Translations under genes and position numbers: made by a program | From: G963663615 sp963663615 | GTDB taxonomy: Bacteria; Bacteroidota; Ignavibacteria; Ignavibacteriales; Melioribacteraceae | DNA length: 64,000 bases | Direction: 5' to 3' | Assembly: GCA_963663615.1 (NCBI GenBank) | Contig: OY760517.1 | Coordinates: forward strand, 3,472,001-3,536,000 | Shown: in pieces, positions 26,754 to 35,865 of the stretch | How the letters are laid out: each line of letters opens with the position of its first letter | Position numbering within the stretch: the first letter of the stretch is position 1 | The notes under the pieces: generated by a model | What the model was told of the DNA's origin: nothing | The model's input: only the letters and a program-made list of their open reading frames with translations | Databases searched by the model: none

Positions 26754-28622
26754 ATGCGAATCCCTGAACAACAAATTGAAAACATACGACAATCCGCCGA
26801 TATAGTTGATATTATATCCGGTTATATACAACTAAAAAAGACCGGTAGGAACTATCAGGGATTATGCCCCTTCCACCAGGAAAAAACTCCATCGTTTGTT
26901 GTTAGCCCCGACAAACAAATTTACCACTGCTTTGGCTGCCACGCCGGGGGTAATGTTTTCAAGTTTCTTATGGATTACAAAAATGTATCCTTTGTTGAAT
27001 CGGTGCAGGAAATTGCATCTTACCTGGGTATTGAAATTGTAAACGAAGGTGGTGATAGCGACCGTGTAGAAAACAAAAACGAGGAGTATTACGAACTCAA
27101 CCAGTTTGCAGCCCGCTACTTTGTTGACCAGCTGAAAGCTACCCCCGATGATGCACCGGTTAATGTTTACCTTAAAAAACGTTTGCTTGATACCAAAACA
27201 GCCCGCAATTTTGGCGTTGGGTACGCTCCGCACGGATGGAAGAACCTTTCCAATTTGCTTATTGAAAAGAAGAGTGATCTCGACAAGGCGGTTGAGTTGG
27301 GACTAATTGGCTCCAAAACCAGGGGCGAGTATTACGACCGGTTCCATGACAGACTTATGTTCCCTATATTTTCAACAAACGGACGTGTTATTGCGTTTGG
27401 TGGAAGAATTCTTGAAAAGAACAGCGATTTTGCCAAGTATATAAACTCACCGGAATCGGTAATTTATAGCAAACGTAAAAGTTTGTATGGTTTGTACCAC
27501 TCCAAGGAAGAAATACGCAGACTTGATTATGCTTTCCTTGTTGAAGGTTACATGGATGTAATTTCGCTTCATAAACACGAGGTTAAAAATGTAATTGCCT
27601 CATCGGGTACGGCATTAACCGAAGAACAAATTACACTTCTTTCCCGTTTTACTAAAAACGTTACTATTATCTTTGATGCCGACGAAGCTGGACAGAACGC
27701 TGCTTCAAGAAGTGTTGAGCTGTTCCTTAAAGCCGATTTTAATATCAGGATACTTACCCTGCCAAACAAGGAAGACCCCGATAGTTTTGTAAACAAGTTC
27801 GGTAAAGAAAAATTTTTGGAAGTAGCCTCTAAAGCTGTTAACTTTCTTGAATTTCAGCTTTCCCGTTTCGAAAAGCTTGGCGACCTGAATGATCCCGATA
27901 AACAGTTGGATGCAATTCGTGAGGTTGTTCGCTCAATATCATTTCTGAATGATGAGCTTAAAAGAAATGTAATGATTAAATCGCTTGCCAAAAAATTTGG
28001 TTTAAGGGAAATAGTGCTTGAGCGTGAACTCGATAATTTTCTCAAGGCTGAAAAAGCAAAAAATCAGCGAAGAGAACAGAATCGCGAATTACCACCACGT
28101 GAAAATTATGAAGAAGTTGAACGCCCCAAATTAAGCAAGGATACACTAAAAACAGAAGCAGAACTAATTAAGCTATTACTTGAAGGTGATGAAAAAATTA
28201 CCGGACATATATTTGACCACATGCAGCCTGATGAGTTTCAGGAACCACGTTTCAGTTCAATTGCAAGGATTATTTACGATAATTATATGAATGATGATAT
28301 CGATCCCTCAAAAATTGTGAACTCTGTTACAGACGATAATCTTAAAAATATATTAATTAAGCTTACGTTTAAGGAGAACAGAATTAGCGAAAAAAGATGG
28401 GAAGAAGTGCTGGACGATCAACTCGTTAGAATGAATCGTTACAATTATGCCGTTGATATTATTCGTAACCTTGAATTACGTAAGCTTGATATGCAAATTA
28501 GCAAAATTGCCATGCAGATTGAACAAACAACAAATGAAGATGAACTGGCAGAACTATTACGACTTTCCAACGACTTAAGAGTAGAAAAAAACAATATTAT
28601 CAATAACGATCAACATAATTGA
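26754..28622 (+). CDS. dnaG: DNA primase
   Basis: DnaG makes RNA primers at the replication fork. The 622-residue protein has the N-terminal CHC2 zinc finger (Cys38, His41, Cys59, Cys62 in LCPFHQEKTPSF…IYHCFGCHAGG), the catalytic core starting at about residue 120, and the TOPRIM motifs AFLVEGYMDVISLH and TIIFDADEAGQNAA. A C-terminal DnaB-interacting region (about 455-600) follows. The length is normal. It lies divergent to the DJ-1/ispG operon and 28 bp upstream of a GH13-type gene on the same strand. Confidence 0.97.
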   Translation: MRIPEQQIENIRQSADIVDIISGYIQLKKTGRNYQGLCPFHQEKTPSFVVSPDKQIYHCFGCHAGGNVFKFLMDYKNVSFVESVQEIASYLGIEIVNEGGDSDRVENKNEEYYELNQFAARYFVDQLKATPDDAPVNVYLKKRLLDTKTARNFGVGYAPHGWKNLSNLLIEKKSDLDKAVELGLIGSKTRGEYYDRFHDRLMFPIFSTNGRVIAFGGRILEKNSDFAKYINSPESVIYSKRKSLYGLYHSKEEIRRLDYAFLVEGYMDVISLHKHEVKNVIASSGTALTEEQITLLSRFTKNVTIIFDADEAGQNAASRSVELFLKADFNIRILTLPNKEDPDSFVNKFGKEKFLEVASKAVNFLEFQLSRFEKLGDLNDPDKQLDAIREVVRSISFLNDELKRNVMIKSLAKKFGLREIVLERELDNFLKAEKAKNQRREQNRELPPRENYEEVERPKLSKDTLKTEAELIKLLLEGDEKITGHIFDHMQPDEFQEPRFSSIARIIYDNYMNDDIDPSKIVNSVTDDNLKNILIKLTFKENRISEKRWEEVLDDQLVRMNRYNYAVDIIRNLELRKLDMQISKIAMQIEQTTNEDELAELLRLSNDLRVEKNNIINNDQHN

Positions 28623-28649
28623 TTTGAATGATGAGATTTGGAGTTATAA

Positions 28650-30128
28650 ATGGTTAAAAACCCCGCTATATATGAAATAAATACAAGGGTCTGGATAAGA
28701 CAGTTCGATAAAGACAAAAAGCGTGCTAAACTAACTGACATACCTGGTGATTACTGGGATGACCTGAAAAGCAAGGGAATGCATTATGTATGGTTAATGG
28801 GTATCTGGAAAACAAATGAGGAAGCTGTACAAAAGTATTGTTTTGAAGATTTCCTGATAAGAGAATATACTCATGCATTAAAGGATTTTAGAAAAAGTGA
28901 TGTTATTGGTTCACCTTATGCAATTGAAGACTATATTGTAAACCCCGAACTTGGAAATTTCAAAAGTTTACTTACCCTTAAGCGTGAACTTAATAAACGC
29001 GGTATGAAGCTTATTCTGGATTTTATTCCAAACCATTTTAGTGCTGAAAGTCCGCTGATAAATTCAAACCCCGAAGTATTCCTTGATGCAAATGAAGAAT
29101 ACTATGAGGATGATCCGCATACTTTTTATAAACCATCTGATAACTCAACACGCATATTTGCACATGGTCGCGACCCGTTTTTCCCTGCCTGGCAGGATAC
29201 AATACAGGTTAATTACTTCAATAAAAAAGCACGCGAATTTATGATTATGGTATTGGTAAAACTTACCAAACTTTGCGATGGGGTTCGTTGTGACATGGCT
29301 ATGCTTTCACTGAATAATATATTCAAGAATACATGGGGTGGCACTCTTTCCAATATGGGTTATACAAAGCCGGAGGAAGAGTTTTGGAAACAGGCAATTA
29401 CTATAGTTAAGGATGTGAAAAAAGACTTCCTGTTTATTGCCGAAGCATATTGGGACCTTGAGTACCAGATGCAGCAGCAGGGATTCGATTATACTTACGA
29501 TAAAAAATTAACAGACAGAATTGAGCAGGGTTATCCTCCCGAAATTAGGGATCACCTTCTTGCCGAGTATAGTTATCAGCATAAATCTGTACGGTTTATT
29601 GAAAACCATGATGAAGAACGCTCGGTTACAAAATATGGGAAATACAAGGCAAAGGCTGCTGCTGTTTTAATTTCAACTTTGCAGGGTATGCGTTTTTATA
29701 ATGACGGACAATTTGAAGGCAAACGTGTTAAACTGCCGGTTCAGCTTGGCAGGGAACCTGAAGACAAGGGAACCAGATGTATGCCTGCATTTTATGAGAA
29801 ACTGCTTTCTATAACCAACCAGGAAATTTTCCTGAATGGTGATTGGACACTACTTAAACTAAAGGAAGCCTGGGATGGCAATCAGTCGTTCAGAAATATT
29901 ATTGCATATCAGTGGGAACACAAGGATGATCGAAAACTTGTTGCAATCAATTTTTCCATGCAAAAGGCTCAATGCAGAGTACTTCTGGATATGAGAGGTT
30001 ACCCTGAACAGGTAATAATGCGTGACCTGCTAAATGATAAAAGTTACGTGCAAAACTCGCAAGAGCTTGCCTACCAGGGCTTGTATATTGATCTGCAACC
30101 TTTTAGCAGTCATATTTTTGAGTATTAG
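28650..30128 (+). CDS. Cytoplasmic GH13 alpha-amylase-family glycosidase
   Basis: This 492-residue protein has no signal peptide and belongs to glycoside hydrolase family 13. It begins NPAIYEINTRVWI and carries MKLILDFIPNHF (region I), CDGVRCDMAML with the nucleophile Asp (II), FLFIAEAYWD with the acid Glu (III) and FIENHDEERSV with the stabilising Asp (IV). The C-terminal beta domain is short. It probably works on internal maltodextrin, trehalose or glycogen-derived sugars; subfamily and substrate are not clear. It follows dnaG with a short gap and may be co-transcribed; an exact terminator-type hairpin lies downstream. Confidence 0.88.
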   Translation: MVKNPAIYEINTRVWIRQFDKDKKRAKLTDIPGDYWDDLKSKGMHYVWLMGIWKTNEEAVQKYCFEDFLIREYTHALKDFRKSDVIGSPYAIEDYIVNPELGNFKSLLTLKRELNKRGMKLILDFIPNHFSAESPLINSNPEVFLDANEEYYEDDPHTFYKPSDNSTRIFAHGRDPFFPAWQDTIQVNYFNKKAREFMIMVLVKLTKLCDGVRCDMAMLSLNNIFKNTWGGTLSNMGYTKPEEEFWKQAITIVKDVKKDFLFIAEAYWDLEYQMQQQGFDYTYDKKLTDRIEQGYPPEIRDHLLAEYSYQHKSVRFIENHDEERSVTKYGKYKAKAAAVLISTLQGMRFYNDGQFEGKRVKLPVQLGREPEDKGTRCMPAFYEKLLSITNQEIFLNGDWTLLKLKEAWDGNQSFRNIIAYQWEHKDDRKLVAINFSMQKAQCRVLLDMRGYPEQVIMRDLLNDKSYVQNSQELAYQGLYIDLQPFSSHIFEY

Positions 30129-30183
30129 ACTTCATAACTCTGGTATCGGTAAATCAAAATCATTTTGATGGGAACTATAAAAG

Positions 30184-30206
30184 AAGAGCAGCCTGAAGCT
30201 GCTCTT
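30184..30206 (+). terminator. Terminator hairpin after the GH13 gene (copy 1 of identical pair)
   Basis: AGAGCAGC pairs with GCTGCTCT around the loop CTGAA and is followed by TTGAGTTT. The identical 23-bp hairpin recurs at 30422-30444, next to the convergent rsgA gene. Confidence 0.65.
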
Positions 30207-30276
30207 TGAGTTTGTTGAAAAACATGACAAATTTTAAGATAAACCCCTACCGGGGTAAAATAATCATTTTAACAGG

Positions 30277-30369
30277 TTTTCTACACAAGAATAATCCCTA
30301 CGGGATATTTTAGTAAAGTACTATATAATATAATGTTACTGTGATAGCAGTTTATATTGTGTAGGAAAA
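30277..30369. repeat. Short palindromic element with TTTTCTACACAA termini
   Basis: TTTTCTACACAA at 30277-30288 and TTGTGTAGGAAAA at 30357-30369 are inverted repeats differing by one inserted G. Inside is the palindrome ATCCCTACGGGAT, and just outside CCCCTACCGGGG at 30244-30255. The element is about 93 bp and non-coding. Its ends resemble those at 13816-13950 (TTCTACA core), suggesting one dispersed REP/MITE family. It accounts for the space between the converging GH13 and rsgA genes. Confidence 0.5.
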
Positions 30370-30421
30370 TAATTGGAAATATAATTCTTATCACGTAGTA
30401 ATTTGACTTTGTTAACAGTAT

Positions 30422-30444
30422 AAGAGCAGCCTGAAGCTGCTCTT
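30422..30444 (-). terminator. Terminator hairpin after rsgA (copy 2 of identical pair)
   Basis: This is the same 8-bp stem and CTGAA loop as at 30184-30206. It lies seven bases past the rsgA stop codon. Being palindromic, it can act in either direction. Confidence 0.65.
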
Positions 30445-30450
30445 CCTGAA

Positions 30451-31518
30451 TCATTTATTCTTGAATTGTTTTTTAACTTTCATTACTTCTTTTACCATTT
30501 TACCAAACCCCTTATCCTTCCTGCGTTTTTCAAAATAACTCATCTCGTAGTGACGGGATTCGCGCAAAAGTTTCAAGTAGTTTTCATACCTTTTAGGATC
30601 AATCGTACCTTCTTCAAGAGCGTCAAGTACGGCACAACCTGTTTCGGTAGTGTGTGTACAATCGCTGTACTTGCAATCGCGGGCAAGCTCGGATATTTCA
30701 TCATAGGTCACATTTAATCCGTCATCAGCAGCAAAGTTTGCAAGCTCTCGCATCCCCGGAGTATCAATAATTACAGCACCATTCTCAAGATTTATCAAAT
30801 TCCTTGAGGTTGTGGTGTGTTTACCTTTTCCATCCGACTCGCGAATTGTTTTTGTATCGTACTCACCTCCAACAAGATTATTGAGGAGCGTGGTTTTACC
30901 AACACCCGATGATCCAAGCAGGCAATATGTTTTACCTGGTACAAGTAAATTCCATATTTCGGATATACCCTGTTCTATAACATTGCTAAAAGTAATTATT
31001 TGCAAATCCGGGTTACGTTTAAGAACTCTTTCTGTCAACTCATCAAGCTCATCTGGTGTAACAAGATCACTTTTACTAAGTAATAAAACAGGTTTAATAC
31101 CAGCCTGGTTAACCATTACAAGATAACGTTCAATACGGTTAACGTTAAAATCCTGGTTAAGCGACTGCATAATTAACGCTGTATCGAGGTTAGTGGCAAT
31201 TAACTGGTAATCAACCTTTTTACCGGAGGTTTTCCTTTTAATACTCGCAAAACGGGGCAATACTTCATGGATTAAAGCCATATCATCAAAAACGGCACAA
31301 TGCACCCAGTCGCCCGTAGCAGGCAACTCTTCCGGGGACTCGGCAGCGTACAACAACTTGCCGGTTAGTTCTGCTCTCAATTCCCTGTCTTCAAGAAATA
31401 TTTTATAACTTTCCCTGTTAACAGATGTAACTCTTGCTAAAGTAAAAGCTTCATTATAAGATGTAAATTTGGATTTATTTTTCCAGTTTTCTAAAGTCAA
31501 TTCAAAATTGTTATTCAT
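30451..31518 (-). CDS. rsgA: Small ribosomal subunit biogenesis GTPase RsgA
   Basis: RsgA is a circularly permuted GTPase that helps mature the 30S subunit. The 355-residue protein has an N-terminal OB-fold (about 20-85), then the permuted G motifs: LLSKSDLV (G4), GSSGVGKTTLLNNLVGG (G1), and IIDTPGMRELANF (G3). A C-terminal zinc site is formed by CKYSDCTHTTETGC. ATG 31518 (MNNNFELTLENW) is preferred over 31557 because it avoids overlap with the upstream PhzF-like gene and begins the conserved region. The two genes are probably one transcript. Confidence 0.95.
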   Translation of the reverse strand: MNNNFELTLENWKNKSKFTSYNEAFTLARVTSVNRESYKIFLEDRELRAELTGKLLYAAESPEELPATGDWVHCAVFDDMALIHEVLPRFASIKRKTSGKKVDYQLIATNLDTALIMQSLNQDFNVNRIERYLVMVNQAGIKPVLLLSKSDLVTPDELDELTERVLKRNPDLQIITFSNVIEQGISEIWNLLVPGKTYCLLGSSGVGKTTLLNNLVGGEYDTKTIRESDGKGKHTTTSRNLINLENGAVIIDTPGMRELANFAADDGLNVTYDEISELARDCKYSDCTHTTETGCAVLDALEEGTIDPKRYENYLKLLRESRHYEMSYFEKRRKDKGFGKMVKEVMKVKKQFKNK

Positions 31519-31547
31519 TGTTTTACCGAAAGTAATTGGATAAATAT

Positions 31548-32432
31548 TTAACCCCAAACACCTTCCGCAACACTGAAAACATACCCACCAACGTAAACAT
31601 GAATTTTACCATCTTCCTTAACTGCCTTTAGCGATAGTTGTGATGGTCTTCCTATTTCATAACCCTGACCGGTTTTAATATCGATATTATCCGAATGGAA
31701 GTAACGATTTTTCACCAGCCATGCAGCAAGACAACCATTTCCGCTACCAGTTGCAGGGTCTTCGGGGATACCATAACCAACCGGAAAGACTCGTACCATA
31801 AGCGACTGTTTATCGGTATAACCACCGCGGCAAAAAGCAATAACAGACTTTGCATGAATTTTATGATCCATACGCGAATATACATCCATGTCAAAATTTA
31901 TACTCTTTAATGCAGCAGCCGATTTAAGTGGCACAACCAGATGAGGCAAACCTGTTGAAGCTTCCTCAACCGGAAAATCCGAATCAACACCATCGGGTGA
32001 AATACCCAGAAGTTCGGCAGCATCCTCAACCGATATTTTAGACCCAAAATCGGGCTCAGCTTGCTTCATCCAAAGTTCGCCGGTTTCATCTTCCGGAAAT
32101 TTAACCGGTATCTGACCAACGCCAAGATTAAGAACAACCTGTTTAGCCGGTTTACTCATAATATATTTTTTCAGTATAAAAGCGGTACCAAGAGTAGGAT
32201 GACCGGCAAATGGTATTTCGTTGTTTGGGGTAAATATTCTAACATTATAGCCACCATCCGTTTCGTCTCTTGAAGTAATAAACGTTGTTTCGGAAAAATT
32301 TATTTCCCGGGCAATAGCCTGCATTACCGAGGTTTCAAGCTCCCCGCAATCCACAAAGGTTGCAAGCTGGTTACCGGTGTATTTTTCCGATCCAAATACA
32401 TCGGTTATATAAAACTTGGGCTTTAACATCAT
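31548..32432 (-). CDS. PhzF family epimerase/isomerase
   Basis: This 294-residue protein shows the PhzF fold with its diagnostic features: an N-terminal FYITDVF..EKYTGNQLATF, the catalytic Glu in INFSETTFI, FAGHPTLGTAFIL and, in the second half, DPATGSGNGCLAAWL. Despite the name, most PhzF proteins outside phenazine loci are of unknown substrate, and no phenazine genes are present here. The open frame extends to a TTG at 32468, but the tandem ATGs at 32432/32429, directly preceded by GGAGG, are more plausible starts. Confidence 0.9.
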   Translation of the reverse strand: MMLKPKFYITDVFGSEKYTGNQLATFVDCGELETSVMQAIAREINFSETTFITSRDETDGGYNVRIFTPNNEIPFAGHPTLGTAFILKKYIMSKPAKQVVLNLGVGQIPVKFPEDETGELWMKQAEPDFGSKISVEDAAELLGISPDGVDSDFPVEEASTGLPHLVVPLKSAAALKSINFDMDVYSRMDHKIHAKSVIAFCRGGYTDKQSLMVRVFPVGYGIPEDPATGSGNGCLAAWLVKNRYFHSDNIDIKTGQGYEIGRPSQLSLKAVKEDGKIHVYVGGYVFSVAEGVWG

Positions 32433-32634
32433 CCTCCTTTTTATGTTAGAATTATTACTTTGTTTCAAAATTTAGCCATTTTACGAATTTAATGACACAT
32501 TAAAATTTAAATTGAGCTAATACAAGATGTGTTCGACGTTTTTTTTTCAATTTAGTTTGACGTATTATCAAGTATTAATATAAAGCCCTTAGTATTTTCT
32601 GCGAATTTAAATTAGAGCTGATGTAATATTTTGA

Positions 32635-32666
32635 TTTGCCACGTAGAACTTTTTATGTTATATTTG
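32635..32666 (+). promoter_or_regulatory. Bacteroidota-type promoter of the tetR/RND operon
   Basis: TTTG at 32635-32638 and TATATTTG (TAnnTTTG) at 32659-32666 are separated by 20 bp, matching the Bacteroidota primary-sigma consensus. The TetR operator lies 11 bp downstream and the start codon 50 bp downstream, so repressor binding would block initiation or early elongation. Confidence 0.6.
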
Positions 32667-32677
32667 CGTCAAATAAA

Positions 32678-32690
32678 TGACTGCGAGTCA
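32678..32690. promoter_or_regulatory. Predicted TetR operator 1
   Basis: TGACTGCGAGTCA is a perfect 5-3-5 inverted repeat upstream of tetR. The same half-sites occur at 33372-33384 before the TolC-like gene, within a longer conserved block of about 35 bases. Binding by the adjacent TetR protein is inferred. Confidence 0.65.
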
Positions 32691-32715
32691 GCTATTAAAC
32701 TAATTCAGGATTGTT

Positions 32716-33348
32716 ATGGGAATTACGGAACGAAGAGAAAGAGAAAAGGAACAGAGACGTAATGATATTATAAATGCAGCAGAACGGGTAATCTTTTCAA
32801 AAGGTCTGGATTCAGCCACAATGGATGAAGTTGCCGAGGAAGCCGAACTTAGTAAGGGTACTTTATACCTCTACTTTAAAAGCAAAGGCGAACTCTATTT
32901 TGCAATAATTAACAGAGGAATGGAAATTTTATTTAACCTTTTTAACGAAGCAGCGTCCAAAAAAACGTCGGGAATTGACAAGGTAAGAAATATTGGTGGT
33001 GCCTTTATCGAGTTTTCTCGTGAATACCCTAACTATTTCAAGGCGTTCCTTGATAGCAATTCAATGGAGTTCGACTTTACAAACGCCAATGCGGAAGAGA
33101 TGAAAAACCTTCCGTTTAAGAAAAAAAGTATGGAAATACTTATTGAATCAATACAAATGGGTATTGACGAAGGAGGTATAAACAAGGACCTTGAGCCGAA
33201 AAAAACTGCCGTTTTACTATGGGCTCACCTGAATGGTTTACTCCAGCTTATTGAAACAAAAAAAGGCATTCTCGAAAGATTTTTTGAAGTGGAAGTTGAT
33301 GAAATTCTTGAGTATCATTTTCAATATACATTAAGAGCTCTTACATAG
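32716..33348 (+). CDS. TetR-family repressor of the RND efflux operon
   Basis: This 210-residue protein has an N-terminal TetR helix-turn-helix (DIINAAERVIFSKGLDSATM … AELSKGTLYLYFKSKGELY, residues 15-65) and an all-helical ligand-binding C-terminal domain. It is the first gene of a four-gene cluster encoding an RND pump, the classical arrangement for a local drug- or metabolite-responsive repressor. The matching operators before itself and before the next gene support autoregulation. The ligand is unknown. Confidence 0.92.
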   Translation: MGITERREREKEQRRNDIINAAERVIFSKGLDSATMDEVAEEAELSKGTLYLYFKSKGELYFAIINRGMEILFNLFNEAASKKTSGIDKVRNIGGAFIEFSREYPNYFKAFLDSNSMEFDFTNANAEEMKNLPFKKKSMEILIESIQMGIDEGGINKDLEPKKTAVLLWAHLNGLLQLIETKKGILERFFEVEVDEILEYHFQYTLRALT

Positions 33349-33371
33349 GGCACCTTTTTTTACCCTAAAAA

Positions 33372-33384
33372 TGACTGTTAGTCA
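33372..33384. promoter_or_regulatory. Predicted TetR operator 2, before the TolC-like gene
   Basis: TGACTGTTAGTCA repeats the TGACT-N3-AGTCA palindrome of operator 1. The following TATTAAACTAAT and TCAGGA are also shared with the tetR leader. No TAnnTTTG box is evident just upstream, so it may be a roadblock site or part of a second, weaker promoter. Confidence 0.6.
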
Positions 33385-33414
33385 GAATATTAAACTAATA
33401 TCAGGAAATATATT

Positions 33415-34791
33415 GTGGTTAAATTTATTATCTCGTTTATAGTTGTATTTTCTGCGACTATAACCTTTGCCGAGGAAAACAATCTCGAGTATTATGTTAA
33501 TCTGGCACTAAAAGAGAATTTGGCATTAAAGCAGAAGGACTTCTCCTACCAAAAGAGTATATCTGCACTTAACGAAGCCAGGAGTCTATTTTTGCCTACG
33601 GTTGATATAAAAGCAAGATATACCCGTGCCGGTGGAGGCAGAATGATTGATTTCCCTATTGGTGATTTAATGAACCCCGTTCACCTTACCCTCAATCAGT
33701 TAACCGGAGCCGGGCTTTTCCCGGGCAATCTTGAAAACGAGTCCATTCCCCTTTTACGCGAGGAAGAACATGAAACGAAAATTAGCGTTGTACAACCGGT
33801 ATTCAATCTTAAACTTCTACACAACTACAACATGCAATCAGGTATTAGTAATCTCCAGCTTGAAGAAAAAAAGCGTTATGCAAGAGAACTTATTGCCGAA
33901 GTAAAAAAAGCATGGTTTAACATAAGTAAAGCAGATGCCGCACTGAACATTTACCAAAATGCCCTGAAACTGGCTAATGAAAATCTGCGGGTAAGCAACT
34001 CTCTTGTGAAAAATAATTCGCGTACAGCCGAAATTATTTATTCCGCCGAAGCAGAAGTTGCTGATCTTGAAACCAGCATAGCCAACGCCGAGAAAGACCT
34101 TACAATAGCAAAACAGTATTTCAATTTTTTGCTCAATCGCAACGCCGATGAACAGATTAATATTGCAATCTCCCGGGATGAAATAACCGAAATAACAGAT
34201 AACCCGGATTACGCGAACACTGCCGGCAAAAACCGCGAGGAGCTGAAAAAACTCAAGTTGGCAATGGATGTTACAAGAAACCAGGTTTCACTTGCCCGTG
34301 CAAATTATTTCCCAAATCTGAATCTTGCTTTTGAGTATGGTTTTCAGGGTAAAATGTACCGCTTCAAATCTGACGATGACTACTGGATGGCATCACTTGT
34401 TCTTTCCTGGAATATTTTTAACGGATTTGGTGACAATGCAAAAATTGAACAGGCAAAGTACGATAGCAGAGCTTATTCTGCAAAATACCAAGAGACCCAA
34501 AAACTTATATCCATTGAGGTAAAACGTATTGCCGCACAAATGAACGTAGCAGCGAAAGCAGTAAAAACAACTCGCAAGCAAATTGAGGCAACCACCGAAT
34601 CATATAAAATTATTGCCCGAAAGTACAAGGAAGGTATTACCAACCAGATTAACCTTCTTAAAGCACGAAACGACAAAACCATGGCAGAGTTACAAAACTC
34701 AATAGCCCGGTTCGAATACAATACTGCTGTTGCCGAGCTTGAAAAAGCAGCTTGCTTAATTAACATTGACGAAAAACTAAAAAGTTTGTAA
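33415..34791 (+). CDS. TolC-family outer membrane efflux protein
   Basis: This 458-residue protein has a signal peptide (VKFIISFIVVFSATITFA). Two outer-membrane-efflux repeats are visible: LALKENLALKQKDFSYQKS…ARSLFLPTVDIKARYT, and ELKKLKLAMDVTRNQVSLARANYFPNLNLAFEYGFQG. It should trimerise into the outer-membrane/periplasmic exit duct of the RND pump encoded next. Translation appears to start at GTG 33415, with AGGAAA nearby. It ends one base before the adaptor gene. Confidence 0.92.
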   Translation: MVKFIISFIVVFSATITFAEENNLEYYVNLALKENLALKQKDFSYQKSISALNEARSLFLPTVDIKARYTRAGGGRMIDFPIGDLMNPVHLTLNQLTGAGLFPGNLENESIPLLREEEHETKISVVQPVFNLKLLHNYNMQSGISNLQLEEKKRYARELIAEVKKAWFNISKADAALNIYQNALKLANENLRVSNSLVKNNSRTAEIIYSAEAEVADLETSIANAEKDLTIAKQYFNFLLNRNADEQINIAISRDEITEITDNPDYANTAGKNREELKKLKLAMDVTRNQVSLARANYFPNLNLAFEYGFQGKMYRFKSDDDYWMASLVLSWNIFNGFGDNAKIEQAKYDSRAYSAKYQETQKLISIEVKRIAAQMNVAAKAVKTTRKQIEATTESYKIIARKYKEGITNQINLLKARNDKTMAELQNSIARFEYNTAVAELEKAACLINIDEKLKSL

Positions 34792-34792
34792 A

Positions 34793-35854
34793 ATGAATAA
34801 GGACAATAAAATGTATAAAACTATTACCGGGATTGTAGTTCTGATACTTAGCCTGCTTGTTTCAGGATGTTCGAAAGAAGAGAACAATATTAGAAAGGAA
34901 AAATCGGTTGTTAACGTAAGAACTGCTAAAATAACCATGGAAAACGTAACTGTTCCTGTACACACCAGCGGAAAAGTTTATTCGAATTCGGAAAAGAAAC
35001 TTGCCTTTAAAACAGGCGGAATTATTGAACGTATTTTTGTAAACGAGGGACAAAAAGTTAACAAGGGTAAGATACTTGCCAGATTAAATCTTTCCGAGAT
35101 AAATGCAAATGTTAAAAAAGCCGGTGAAGCTTACGAAAAAGCCAAACGGGATATTGAACGAATTACAAATCTATATAACGATAAAGTTGCTACACTTGAA
35201 CAGAAACAGGATGCGGAAACACAATTACAGGTTGCAAAAAGTAATCTTGAAATTGCCAAATTTAACAAGGAACACTCGGTAATTACTGCTCCGGCAAACG
35301 GATATATACTTAAGAAACTTGCCGAAGCAGATGAACTTATCGGACAAGGCACACCTGTTTTTCTTTTTGGCAGTTCCGATAAAAACTGGATAGTTAAAGC
35401 CGGTGTTGCCGATGTAGATGTTAATCGTATATCATTGGGTGATTCGGTTGTTGTTAATCTCGATTCATACAGCAATGCAAAACTTTCCGGCATTGTTACC
35501 GAAATTGGGCATTTTGCCTCACCATACAATGGCACATTCGAAATTGAGGTTACCTTTAACGCAGCAGGTAAACAAATCCGTTCAGGTTATGTAGCCAAAC
35601 TGGATATATACCCGGCAGCATCACGACTGGCAAAACTTGTTCCAGTTGAGGCAATTGCGGAGGCGGCAGGTAACGAAGCTTTCGTTTATACCATCAATAA
35701 CAATGCTGCTGTTAGAAATGAGGTATATACTGATCAGATATTAGGCAACAAGGCTATTATATCTACCGATTTACCTGTTGGTACTACCGTGATTACCGAT
35801 GGTTCGGAATATTTGGTAAATGGTATTAAAGTTAACATTGTAATGAATAAGTAA
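34793..35854 (+). CDS. RND efflux periplasmic adaptor (lipoprotein)
   Basis: This 353-residue membrane-fusion protein has a lipobox, LLVSGC, so it should be anchored by a lipidated Cys at about residue 26. The body shows the standard order: a biotinyl-lipoyl half motif (AFKTGGIIERIFVNEGQKVNKGKIL), an alpha-helical hairpin (about 105-165), the second lipoyl half (VITAPANGYILKKLAEADELIGQGTPVF) and beta-barrel and MP domains. It links the inner-membrane RND pump to the TolC-like duct. An internal ATG at 34811, preceded by AAGGA, may be the true start. Confidence 0.92.
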   Translation: MNKDNKMYKTITGIVVLILSLLVSGCSKEENNIRKEKSVVNVRTAKITMENVTVPVHTSGKVYSNSEKKLAFKTGGIIERIFVNEGQKVNKGKILARLNLSEINANVKKAGEAYEKAKRDIERITNLYNDKVATLEQKQDAETQLQVAKSNLEIAKFNKEHSVITAPANGYILKKLAEADELIGQGTPVFLFGSSDKNWIVKAGVADVDVNRISLGDSVVVNLDSYSNAKLSGIVTEIGHFASPYNGTFEIEVTFNAAGKQIRSGYVAKLDIYPAASRLAKLVPVEAIAEAAGNEAFVYTINNNAAVRNEVYTDQILGNKAIISTDLPVGTTVITDGSEYLVNGIKVNIVMNK

Positions 35855-35865
35855 CGGAGCAACTA

